64,000 nucleotides of DNA from Deinococcus aerolatus (GTDB taxonomy: Bacteria; Deinococcota; Deinococci; Deinococcales; Deinococcaceae), in contig NZ_BMOL01000017.1 of assembly GCF_014647055.1 (NCBI RefSeq), positions 1-64,000 on the forward strand, read 5' to 3'. Positions 27,874-35,281 of this stretch are shown one piece after another. The notes beneath the pieces are model-generated. The model made no database searches. It saw only the letters and a list, made by a program, of their open reading frames with translations, and was not told where the DNA came from. The translations under genes were made by a program, and so were the position numbers. Numbering within the stretch: the first letter of the stretch is position 1; each line of letters begins with the position of its first letter.

Positions 27874-28095
27874 TCGTTGACGCGGTGATCGTACGTGGAA
27901 ACTGGCGGTGCGGCGCGTGGTGCGTGGTACTGCTGCAGACAGGCTGTTCTGACGACTTCGGGGGCGTGTGCGGGCCGTGGATGGGCCTGCAACGATCTCT
28001 GAAGGGGAAATCATTGGGGATTTTTGGGGGTTCGGTGACCCTGTTCAGTTGTCTAGAAGAAATACATTTAAGATAAAGAGCCGCCCCAGAAGGGT

Positions 28096-28165
28096 CTGCT
28101 TAGCACCTTCCGTACCGGACAATTCCACATTGAGACCGTAATGGACAGCAAATCCCCGAACGTGT
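28096..28165 (-). mobile_element. Remnant of an IS4-type right end
   Basis: The minus strand shows CACACGTTC...GATTT...GTCC...CTCAA...TGTCCGGTACGGA. This aligns with the right end of the complete IS4 element (3995-4049) through most of its length, including the TGTCCGGTAC end. It abuts an IS3 remnant, so the elements were nested before they decayed. Confidence 0.6.
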
Positions 28166-28199
28166 GGTTGGTTGCGCACAGTGGGCTGGCCCCAAAAGT

Positions 28200-28906
28200 T
28201 GGACGTCGAACTGACGGTCCAAGAGATTCGGGCGGACCGCAAAGGGATGGGCACTGTCCGTTGCGCGTACCCAGCGTCGTTCGCCTCTGGCCCGCAGACC
28301 CCCAGTACGCATCGGGCGGGCGACACGCTTCCTGGAGATACGAATCCCCTCTGCCCACACCTCTGCGCATTCACGCAGAGCTCCGGAGCGCCTTTTGCGG
28401 AGTTGATAAATCTCCCGGATGCGCTGCTCCAGCAGCGCATCTCATTGCTATTGGTTGGAGACAGGCCTTCTTTGCCAACTGTGGTCCCCGCTCACGGAGA
28501 CCTCCAGCACGCGACACCTCACATCCAGACGGTATTGCGTACGGTGCTCGGAGGTGAAGCGGTACCTCAGCGTGTGGTTTCTCTGGCAAAGAAACGGGCA
28601 AGCGTCCTCATGGGCGTCTGTTCTGCCCAGGACAGGCGGCGATTTTTTTTGGATTTCCCGCTCATACCGCAGAATTTCGTTTTCTTTACGGAGCCGTCTG
28701 ATCTCCTGTTGCTCCGGGGGCAGATTTTGCTTTGTCTGGCCAGGGAAAGCGGCTTCACCCTGTTCTTATTCGGGCGTCAGCCACTTGCGAAGCAGTGAGG
28801 AACGCTCGTCTGGCTCGCGCGCGGTGCGGGTAAGTTCGCCGCCCGTTCGGGCGAGCTGAACAGCATCTCGCTTGAATTCGGCGGAATGGATTCTGCAGTG
28901 GGTCAT
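28200..28906 (-). pseudogene. IS3-family transposase genes, truncated
   Basis: From an ATG at 28906 (behind GAGGAGGCACCACC), an orfA reads MTHCRIHSAEFKRDAVQLAR and then, past a stop, LRKENEILRYEREIQKKS, which is the leucine-zipper end of IS3 OrfA. An orfB frame follows with CRVLEVSVSG and then RISRKRVARPMRTGGLRARG. It breaks off after NLLDRQFDV near 28206, before any DDE residue. The break coincides with an IS3-type end, CTGGCCCCAAAAGTTGGAC, that is also present at 47295-47320. Confidence 0.75.
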
Positions 28907-29587
28907 GGTGGTGCCTCCTCTTGTCGAGGTTTATCTCCATCTGCACAAAACCGGGTCACCCTCAACTTCATTCTGATCAAAGTACCCCCACTGGGGGCTT
29001 CAGCTTGCGGGTGAACCCATCTGCAGATACAATGCACGCTAGTGCGTGTTTTTTAGCACGGTGCCCTCATTGCGCCACGCGAGATTGTTAATAAGAAAAT
29101 CGCTTCATTCGCTGAGACGTCGGCCAGTTACCGTTGTTAGGTAATTTTGAACGACTGTTATCTACCACAACACGCCGCTGGAATCGATCAGTTCGGGTGA
29201 TGCTCGTCTCACTTTGTCGTGCATCAGAAGTGAATGTACTTCGTAACGGTGCCGGCGCCTGCCTTACCAACAGGCGCGGTTCAGGCAGGCGCCGGCAGGG
29301 TCGATCCAAGGACTAAGGCTGTGAAGAGCAGTTGGTTTCAGGCCGCCATTGCCAATCAATCGCGTTATGCTGTAAACGTCCCGGAGGTCAACGCGTAATT
29401 GACCAAAGGGAAAACCCCCCGTGGGAGCTGGCCGGCTCGTAATCCACAGAGGGTATCCACCCAAGTTAAGTTGCCGCCTGATGCGGTGGCTTTCGCCTAC
29501 CCATAGGATACGCGCCCTATGGGGTTCGGTCAACAGAGGCCGAATGGCTCTCCAGAACGGGAGCGAGGAGACGCGCCGGAGAACAAG
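28907..29587. other. Intergenic stretch with IS end and a terminator
   Basis: The first ~60 bases belong to the left end of the IS3 remnant (a GTTTTGTGCAGATGG-type end). After it come a small CCCCC-ACT-GGGGG hairpin at 28985-28997, the terminator at 29034-29054, and about 500 bases with no gene I can support. The next operon's promoter must lie here. Confidence 0.45.
29034..29054 (+). terminator. Rho-independent terminator candidate
   Basis: CACGC (29035-29039), a TAGT loop and GCGTG (29044-29048) form a short stem followed immediately by six T. It stands between the IS3 debris and the HTH-protein operon. Confidence 0.45.
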
Positions 29588-29682
29588 TGATCACCTACCA
29601 ACCGCCATACGGCGAGACTGCGCGATTCAGGAACAACGGCCCCTGCCCCCACCACAACCATCAATCTGGCGGCGAGGCATGA
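29588..29682 (+). CDS. Small leader-like ORF (31 residues), coupled to the next gene
   Basis: A GTG at 29588 behind CCGGAGAACAA opens MITYQPPYGETARFRNNGPC, then PHHNHQSGGEA and a stop. The stop overlaps the next gene's start (ATGA at 29679). The CPHHNH motif could bind a metal. Good ribosome binding site, protein-like sequence and start-stop overlap argue for translation. It may be a leader that controls the HTH gene, or the detached N-terminus of that protein. Confidence 0.4.
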
Positions 29683-31097
29683 GCGGCGCAGTTGTCACCA
29701 GCAGCGGGGACCACCACCGTGGATTTCACCAGTGCCCTAACGTCCTGCGCGACAAATACGCCGGTAAGATCGGCGTGGACGGTTACGGATACATCAACTA
29801 CCTGATGAGCTGGGCCAATACGCATGCCACGCTGTCTGTGCGCCGGATGATGGGCGACCTGGGCGTGAGCCAGAGCAAACTCTTGCGCATTCAGGCCAGC
29901 GTGCTGCAGCACTGTGGCCACTTCATCGCCATGACCCCGGGCAGCCGGGTGAACGCCAACCGCTGGCACCTGGACATGGAACGGCTCTGGGCAGAAAACG
30001 CCCTCCACTTGTCCCAATCCTACGCCGAACGCATGGCCGCCAAGGGTGTACCGGCAATCAATACACCCCCCAAAAAGGCCCGGAGGGATGTAGCGAAAAT
30101 CAATACACCCGGTGTATCGCAAATCAATATAGGGGGTGTATTGATTTGCGATACGTATAAAGACAGTGTTTTAAATACACCAGAAAAGACAGGTGTAAAT
30201 AACGTAACCAAAAACGCGCGCGAAGAAACTCCGCCCGTCGCGCCAGTGGCCGAGCCCAGCCCAGTGCCTCACACCACTTCTGAAGCTTCGCTTTCAAAAG
30301 ATCTGGAGGCAGTGCGCGAACCAGCTGCAAGGGTGGCCGTGTTGCCGCCTGACGGCGGGGCCGCTGACGCGGCCATCACGGACTCCGAACTGGAACTCCT
30401 GTTTGGGACTGACGTAGCAAGCTCCCAGAAGACGGAACAGGCCGAATCTGGGGCAAAGGTTCCGGGTGGCGGCGCGGCGGCCCGGCTGGCCCCGGCCCCG
30501 GGCCGTGGAAACGCCCTGCGCCCGGTGGATCGCGAGGACCTGCTGGAACGCCCGCTGGCGGTGCCCTCGGACACGGTGTACCGCCTGGTCAAGGGTCTGA
30601 TCGGGGGCAACAAGGCGATCGACGACGGGATCCTCGATACCCTGACGCCCGCAGGTGCCCTGCCCCGGCGTGACTGGCTGCGCCTGAGCGAGGAGGAATT
30701 AACCGACGTCCGCCGGATTGCTCAGGCCAAGGCGCAGGTAGAGAAACTCAATTTTTACAGCTGCGCGATTTTGGCTCTGGACGTGTTGATCGGTGCTCCA
30801 GTCGGTCAAACCGGCCAGCGGAGGGCATCTGCGAACGCCGTGATAGCCAACGCGGGCTGCCTCGCCCCGGCCCAGCACTTTGAAATCGTAGACCGGAGCG
30901 AGGATATGGGCAAGTTCCAGGCAGGGGCATGCTGGGTGCGGAAAGTGGATGACGTGGCCGTGATCATCGAGCGAGCCGAGCTGGTCAAGCGGCGCAGCAC
31001 CGAGGGCCTGATTTACCACCTCAGTGACGGCGAGACCAGCAACGCCCTGAAGCTGATCACCGGGTATGAATTTCGCGGAACAGAAGGGGAAGCGTGA
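29679..31097 (+). CDS. HTH protein, candidate replication initiator with embedded origin
   Basis: The 472-residue product has an N-terminal winged-helix-like domain: GYGYINYLMSWANTHATLSV, then MMGDLGVSQSKLLRIQASVL and a strand-rich end with NANRWHLDMERLW (residues about 30-115). A low-complexity linker follows (about 120-310), then a C-terminal domain (KGLIGGNKAIDDGILDTL to ALKLITGYEFRG). The linker is encoded by a visibly AT-rich segment packed with repeats (30044-30199). A DNA-binding N-terminus with iterons inside the gene is the layout of lambda O-type initiators. I do not recognise the C-terminal domain. The start overlaps a small upstream ORF, and the next gene overlaps its stop (GTGA), so this is an operon. 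Confidence 0.55.
   Translation: MSGAVVTSSGDHHRGFHQCPNVLRDKYAGKIGVDGYGYINYLMSWANTHATLSVRRMMGDLGVSQSKLLRIQASVLQHCGHFIAMTPGSRVNANRWHLDMERLWAENALHLSQSYAERMAAKGVPAINTPPKKARRDVAKINTPGVSQINIGGVLICDTYKDSVLNTPEKTGVNNVTKNAREETPPVAPVAEPSPVPHTTSEASLSKDLEAVREPAARVAVLPPDGGAADAAITDSELELLFGTDVASSQKTEQAESGAKVPGGGAAARLAPAPGRGNALRPVDREDLLERPLAVPSDTVYRLVKGLIGGNKAIDDGILDTLTPAGALPRRDWLRLSEEELTDVRRIAQAKAQVEKLNFYSCAILALDVLIGAPVGQTGQRRASANAVIANAGCLAPAQHFEIVDRSEDMGKFQAGACWVRKVDDVAVIIERAELVKRRSTEGLIYHLSDGETSNALKLITGYEFRGTEGEA
30044..30199. repeat. Iteron-like repeats and a 16-bp inverted repeat inside a gene
   Basis: The core TACACC or its complement GGTGTA occurs seven times: near 30045, 30061, 30103, 30111, 30135, 30176 and 30191. 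Two copies share the longer unit AATCAATACACCC. A perfect 16-bp inverted repeat, GTATCGCAAATCAATA at 30114-30129 with its complement at 30139-30154, has a 9-nt spacer. The stretch is much AT-richer than the flanking gene, as origins are. Confidence 0.6.
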
Positions 31098-31279
31098 CCA
31101 GGCGTGAAGAGTTCGATCGATTTCTGGACCAGAGAGGCAAGCTTGTGCGACGGACGGAGAGTGAAATCGAGCGCGCGCTGCGCTACAGCGTTGAGAACCA
31201 TCTGGCACCGGGTGACCATCCGTTGTTGCCAGAGGAGCCGTCTGACACCTCTACGGCGCCCCGCTCTTGCCGCAGGTAG
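31094..31279 (+). CDS. Small protein of unknown function (61 residues)
   Basis: A GTG at 31094 overlaps the stop of the preceding HTH gene (GTGA). The product (MTRREEFDRFLDQRGKLVRR...) is charged and helical at the N-terminus. The overlap indicates translational coupling, so I accept it as a real third gene of the operon; its role is unknown. Confidence 0.45.
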   Translation: MTRREEFDRFLDQRGKLVRRTESEIERALRYSVENHLAPGDHPLLPEEPSDTSTAPRSCRR

Positions 31280-31536
31280 AGCTCAGGACGCGCTGCGGCA
31301 CCTATCGAATGGACGCCGTGCTGCACTCGAAAGGCCCAAATACTCTGATCGTGCCGGACGGGCAGGTGTTTCACGGCGATCCGTTTGATGATGAGCTGTG
31401 CAGTACCCTGATCCTGCAGACCGGGCTAATCGAGCAAGTTACCCGGTTCGATGGCGCTATGCCCCGGACGACGGAGCGTTCTTCACCCGGCGTGTTCATC
31501 CAGCAGCGTTTGCCTCCAAAGCTAAGGCAGTGGTGA
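31267..31536 (+). CDS. Unknown protein, possibly the 5-prime part of a frameshifted gene
   Basis: From a TTG at 31267 the frame reads MPQVELRTRCGTYRMDAVLH, then PNTLIVPDGQVFHGDPFDDE. Its tail after about residue 58 is of low quality. In that same interval the third frame (next entry) becomes protein-like (YPVRWRYAPDDGAFFTRRVH). An indel near 31435 would join the two into one protein of about 225 residues. Confidence 0.35.
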   Translation: MPQVELRTRCGTYRMDAVLHSKGPNTLIVPDGQVFHGDPFDDELCSTLILQTGLIEQVTRFDGAMPRTTERSSPGVFIQQRLPPKLRQW

Positions 31537-31946
31537 ATATTAAGCCCACTCCAAAAGCAAGTGAGGCGGCGCCGCAGGCCGCCGGCGAGACATTCAAGAT
31601 CTGGTATGACGCCAGAGTTCATACCGATGAGCTGGCACTGGATGATGACGGGGACATCCTCATCCGACCTGCGCGGTTCCGCCTACGCTCCCACCACCGC
31701 GATTTTTCGGACGGACGGATCACAGAAATGCTCGGGGTGCTGGCTGCCAGCGGTCCCCACATGGTTCAGGAGTTGGACGGTCTTTACTGGGCCATCCACC
31801 AGACACGCAGACCCAGCCTGGCGCATTGGGTGTGGAGCAATGTGCGACGTCAGCGCGATTTCGAAGGAGGACTGCGGCGAGCCGCCGAAGTGCATCAAGC
31901 CGTCGGTACGACTTCTCCCCCTGAGTCGACGTTGCCTAAGGGTTAG
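31398..31946 (+). CDS. Unknown protein, possibly the 3-prime part of a frameshifted gene
   Basis: The frame opens at a GTG at 31398 with no strong ribosome binding site. The best segment is FKIWYDARVHTDELALDDDG, then RITEMLGVLAASGPHMVQEL and RRPSLAHWVWSNVRRQRDFE, which looks like a small winged helix (MVQELDGLYWAIHQ). See the preceding entry for the likely frameshift. It may have been a DNA-binding helper of the HTH-protein operon. Confidence 0.4.
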   Translation: MQYPDPADRANRASYPVRWRYAPDDGAFFTRRVHPAAFASKAKAVVNIKPTPKASEAAPQAAGETFKIWYDARVHTDELALDDDGDILIRPARFRLRSHHRDFSDGRITEMLGVLAASGPHMVQELDGLYWAIHQTRRPSLAHWVWSNVRRQRDFEGGLRRAAEVHQAVGTTSPPESTLPKG

Positions 31947-31949
31947 GCC

Positions 31950-32270
31950 AGTAGAGACTGGGAAACGGCAGGTCCTCCACTGCGAAGTACTTCAGCACGC
32001 GGGCGACCTGGGTGTGGTTCCAGGCCTGCCCATTCCGGGACCGGTGGTTCTCAGCATTGAACCGGGCGGCGATTTCGCGCAGGGACAGGCCAGTCTGCCG
32101 CATCAATCAGATGGAGCCATTCAGGGACACGTAGGCCAGGCGTGCTTTGCGGGCGGTGGTGGTGGCCGACTTCCCGGCACGTTCCAGGCATGGGGTGCGG
32201 ACTGCACACTTTTGGCGCCGCGTGCCTTAGCCGCCGCCAGGGCGTCGCGGGTCCGGGTGCCAAAAGTGTG
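31950..32270 (-). pseudogene. Serine recombinase (resolvase/invertase) C-terminal remnant
   Basis: The minus strand contains RTRDALAAAKARGA, typical of the end of the catalytic domain, and in another frame the helix-turn-helix end LREIAARFNAENHRSRNGQA, then WNHTQVARVLKYFAVEDLPF, ending SLYWPNP and a stop. The catalytic domain is absent. Within it, a perfect 14-bp inverted repeat (TGCACACTTTTGGC at 32203-32216, complement at 32259-32272) flanks 42 bp. Confidence 0.6.
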
Positions 32271-32302
32271 CAAGAGACACGAAATCATGGCAAGACCATG
32301 GG

Positions 32303-32557
32303 CTACTGCGGAACGCCGCGCTCGAACGCGAAAATCTCGTTCAGTTGAACGCTGCGGCCCGTCAGGTCAGACAGGCTTTCCAACAGTGAATTCACGGCCA
32401 CGAGATCTATTTTTTCGATGCGTTCCTTGGCCATCATGCGGTACAGGGTGTTCTGGCCCAGCGGAAGACCGAGCTTTTCCCGGGCCGTCACCTCAACCTG
32501 CAGGACTTTCAGCTCGTTCACTTCGAGAAATGTTTTGAGGGTCAACCGGATGGCCAC
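32303..32557 (-). CDS. XRE/Cro-type transcriptional regulator
   Basis: The 84-residue product has a Cro-type five-helix pattern: VTAREKLGLPLGQNTLYRMM (HTH), KIDLVAVNSLLESLSDLTGR, then the typical C-terminal VQLNEIFAFE. It is read from a GTG at 32557 and diverges from the helicase-nuclease operon. A large perfect inverted repeat (32597-32637) sits between them and probably binds this protein. I expect it to repress both itself and the operon. Confidence 0.7.
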   Translation of the reverse strand: MAIRLTLKTFLEVNELKVLQVEVTAREKLGLPLGQNTLYRMMAKERIEKIDLVAVNSLLESLSDLTGRSVQLNEIFAFERGVPQ

Positions 32558-32596
32558 AGGCTCACGCTACGACACTGCAGCAGATTTGGAACGAAC

Positions 32597-32639
32597 ACTA
32601 GCGTTATCGCTTGATAAGTACTAGCGATAACGCTAGTAT
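32597..32639 (+). promoter_or_regulatory. Operator over a sigma70-type promoter
   Basis: ACTAGCGTTATCGCT (32597-32611) and its exact complement (32623-32637) form a 15-bp perfect inverted repeat with an 11-bp spacer. TTGATA (32611-32616) and TAGTAT (32634-32639) are 17 bp apart and read rightward, a near-ideal promoter for the operon starting at 32711. A repressor on the repeat would cover both boxes. Confidence 0.75.
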
Positions 32640-32710
32640 TGCATGCAAGACGAAGTCGGACACCCGTGCGCCAAGTCCGTCCTAAATCCACATTGCACAG
32701 GAGGTATGTC

Positions 32711-35281
32711 GTGACGACACACAAGACGCTGCTCCTTGGTCCGCTCCCTGGTCCACTCCTCACCGCGCTGGCCGCCCGACTCACGCCAGACATGACCCTG
32801 ATCGTGCCTAACGTGCAGGCCGGCACCAGTGTGGCCCGGTACCTGGCCCTCCGCCCACGCATCCTCACCCTCACCCAGCTGGCCCGGAGCGCGCTGCGCC
32901 GGGACGGCTGGAGCCTTCTGCGGCCTGGCGAGCGCGACCGAATGATGCAGGCGCTGCTCGACGAACTGCAGCTGGAATATCTCGACGGTCTCCGGCGGCG
33001 TCCCGGAACGCTCAGTGTCGTGGCAGGGCTCATCGGAGAATTTCAGCGGGCGAACGTGACCCCGGCCGCACTGCAGGCGGTGGCGGGCTCCCCACGTGAG
33101 CGGGACGTGGCGCGTCTCTACGGGGCCTACCACTCCAAATGCCAGGCGGACAGGCGGTACGACGCGGCGGGCGCGGAACATCTCGCCGCATCATTGTCCG
33201 ATTTGCCGGGCGTCCACGCCGTCGCGCACGGCTTCGCGTACCTGGACGCGGCGCAGCAGGCATTGATCAGCCGCGTGCTCCTCCCGGGGTCGGCCATGAC
33301 CCTCCCGGCCGGTCCTGGCGCAGCGTCACGCACCCTGGACACCGCCGCCGCCCTGGTTTCGGCGGGCTGGGCTCCGGTTCAGGTCAATGGTGCGCCGTCT
33401 ACCGTGGGTGACCGGGTCATGGCTGCAGGCCAGGGGGAGGTTGCGGTAGTGGGCCTGCGCCGCGCGGAGTACGCCGATCTCACCGCGGAGGTGCGCGGCG
33501 TTTTGCAGGTCGTCCGGGACAGACTCGAGGAGGGGGTGCCGCCGGAAGAGATCGCCGTGATTGTTCGGACCGAGGCGCGGTACGTGGAGACGCTGGCCGA
33601 CGTTGCGGCCGAGTACCGGATCCCGCTTCTGAGTGGTCTGCAGCGTTCCCTGCTGGATACGGGGCTGGGGCGACTCGTGCAGGCGTGGTTGACGGCCCAC
33701 ACGTCGGGGTGGTCGTACGCCGCGGTGCGGGCCCTCCTCACTGATCCGCTGCTGGAGTGGCCGCCGGGCCTGGAGCGCGCCCGGCAGTTGCGGACACGCC
33801 GTCCTGCGGGCCTGAGCGCGTGGGATGATGACCTGCTGTGGCTGGCCGTGCCCGACCCCACCACGCGGGCTCAGGCCGCAGGTGTGGTGCGCCGGCTCCT
33901 GACCTGGGGCGGCGTGCCCATACGTTGCCGGGTGGATCCGGAACTCAACCGGCTGGTGGCCACCCTGCTGCGGCATTTGCCGCAAGGTGCCGCACCCTGC
34001 GAGCAGGGCGCGGCGCTGGGAAGCGTCGCGGCGGCGCTGCGCGCCGTGACCCTTCCGGCGCTGCTCACGCCCTCTGGGGTGCGGGTGCTCAATCCGCTGG
34101 GAGCGCTTGGACGGCAGTTTCGCGTTGTCGCGGTACTGGGCCTGTCGAGCGGGATTTTTCCCGCACGCCGCTCGGACCACCCACTCGTCGACGCGACGAC
34201 GCGGGCGAGGTGGGCCGCCCAGGAGGTGATTGTGCCCGACGTCACCGCCCTTGCGGGCGTGGAGCACGCGTTGTTTCGGGGGTGTGTCGCCGCAGCCAGA
34301 GACGAGCTGATTGTCACCAGGCCACGCCGGGACGTCGCCGGCGCGCCGCTCCTGCCCAGCCCGTTCTGGGAGCAGTTGGCCCGGGGGACGCCCCTGGACC
34401 GCTGCCGCCTGGGGTCAGCGCTGGAGCGGGAAGTGGAGTGCCCAGGGCTCCGGGGACAGGTGGGCGCGGCCCTGGACGCCGCGCGCTCAAGGCGGGTCCT
34501 GACGCTGCACAGCGGAATGCTGCCCGGCGGATTTGATGTGGCCACCCGCACGTGGACGCTGCAGGAACTGCAGCTCGCGTCCATCTGCCGCTACCGGTGG
34601 TACGCGGAGTCTCTGCTGGGCCTGACAGACCCAGAGCGGGTGTGGGCCGACTTGCAGCGCACGGCGGTGGGTGCGGCGCTGTGCACAGGTGACGGACAGG
34701 CCCAGGCCATGGGCGCGGCTGACAGCGCACTGGAGCGGCGGGCCCACACGCTGGCCCGCACGCGGCACTGGCGTCCGGGCCGGCTGTGGGCCGCGCGCCG
34801 CCTGGAACTGCTCGGGGGCGTCCGCATGGTGTACGAGCGGCTGAGCGCCCAGGGCAGGCAGTTCGGGAACGCACGCAGCCTGCCAGCACGCTGGGCGGTC
34901 GGGGGGCGGATGCTCACGGTGCGCGCCCGCGTCGACCTCGTGGAGCTTCATGGGCGTCGTCAAGTCCCCACCGTGCTGCTGCGGGGCGAGACCGTGCCGG
35001 GGGCCCGGCTCACCCCGGGCCACGTGCTCGCGCTCAGCGTGCAGGCGGCGCGGGCCTCAGCGGGCCAGAGCGTGTCCGTGGTGAACGGCGACACCCTTCA
35101 CACCCTGAATATCGTGGGCCCGCAGAAAAAGGTCCTAGCCGAAGCCCAGGAGCAACTCGCCGCCGTCGTCGAGGCCATTGCGTCCGGCGACGTGCGGCCG
35201 TCCCCCGTCCAGCCGCGCGTGTGCGGGTCTTGCCCGGTGCGCGCCGTGTGCCGTGTGGGACAACTGGCGGTGAGCGCGTGA
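32711..35281 (+). CDS. AddB-like subunit of a helicase-nuclease
   Basis: The product is 856 residues. The GTG at 32711 follows AGGAGGTATGTC, which fixes the start. Helicase-like landmarks include AVIVRTEARYVETLADVAAE, followed by VRVLNPLGALGRQFRVVAVLGLSSGIFP, typical of AddB/RecC-type proteins. The N-terminus lacks a GKT Walker motif. The C-terminus has the four Cys of an Fe-S nuclease domain (ICRYRW, then CGSCPVRAVC). However, where a D-Y-K nuclease triad is expected after RARVDLVEL, the sequence is VPTVLLRGE, so nuclease activity is probably lost. It overlaps the AddA-like gene by GTGA. Classical AddB is over 1100 residues, so this is a compact form. Confidence 0.7.
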   Translation: MTTHKTLLLGPLPGPLLTALAARLTPDMTLIVPNVQAGTSVARYLALRPRILTLTQLARSALRRDGWSLLRPGERDRMMQALLDELQLEYLDGLRRRPGTLSVVAGLIGEFQRANVTPAALQAVAGSPRERDVARLYGAYHSKCQADRRYDAAGAEHLAASLSDLPGVHAVAHGFAYLDAAQQALISRVLLPGSAMTLPAGPGAASRTLDTAAALVSAGWAPVQVNGAPSTVGDRVMAAGQGEVAVVGLRRAEYADLTAEVRGVLQVVRDRLEEGVPPEEIAVIVRTEARYVETLADVAAEYRIPLLSGLQRSLLDTGLGRLVQAWLTAHTSGWSYAAVRALLTDPLLEWPPGLERARQLRTRRPAGLSAWDDDLLWLAVPDPTTRAQAAGVVRRLLTWGGVPIRCRVDPELNRLVATLLRHLPQGAAPCEQGAALGSVAAALRAVTLPALLTPSGVRVLNPLGALGRQFRVVAVLGLSSGIFPARRSDHPLVDATTRARWAAQEVIVPDVTALAGVEHALFRGCVAAARDELIVTRPRRDVAGAPLLPSPFWEQLARGTPLDRCRLGSALEREVECPGLRGQVGAALDAARSRRVLTLHSGMLPGGFDVATRTWTLQELQLASICRYRWYAESLLGLTDPERVWADLQRTAVGAALCTGDGQAQAMGAADSALERRAHTLARTRHWRPGRLWAARRLELLGGVRMVYERLSAQGRQFGNARSLPARWAVGGRMLTVRARVDLVELHGRRQVPTVLLRGETVPGARLTPGHVLALSVQAARASAGQSVSVVNGDTLHTLNIVGPQKKVLAEAQEQLAAVVEAIASGDVRPSPVQPRVCGSCPVRAVCRVGQLAVSA

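Noticed and set aside
31561..32538. 325-residue plus-strand ORF
   Set aside because: It runs through a serine-recombinase remnant and the XRE gene on the other strand without a family signal.
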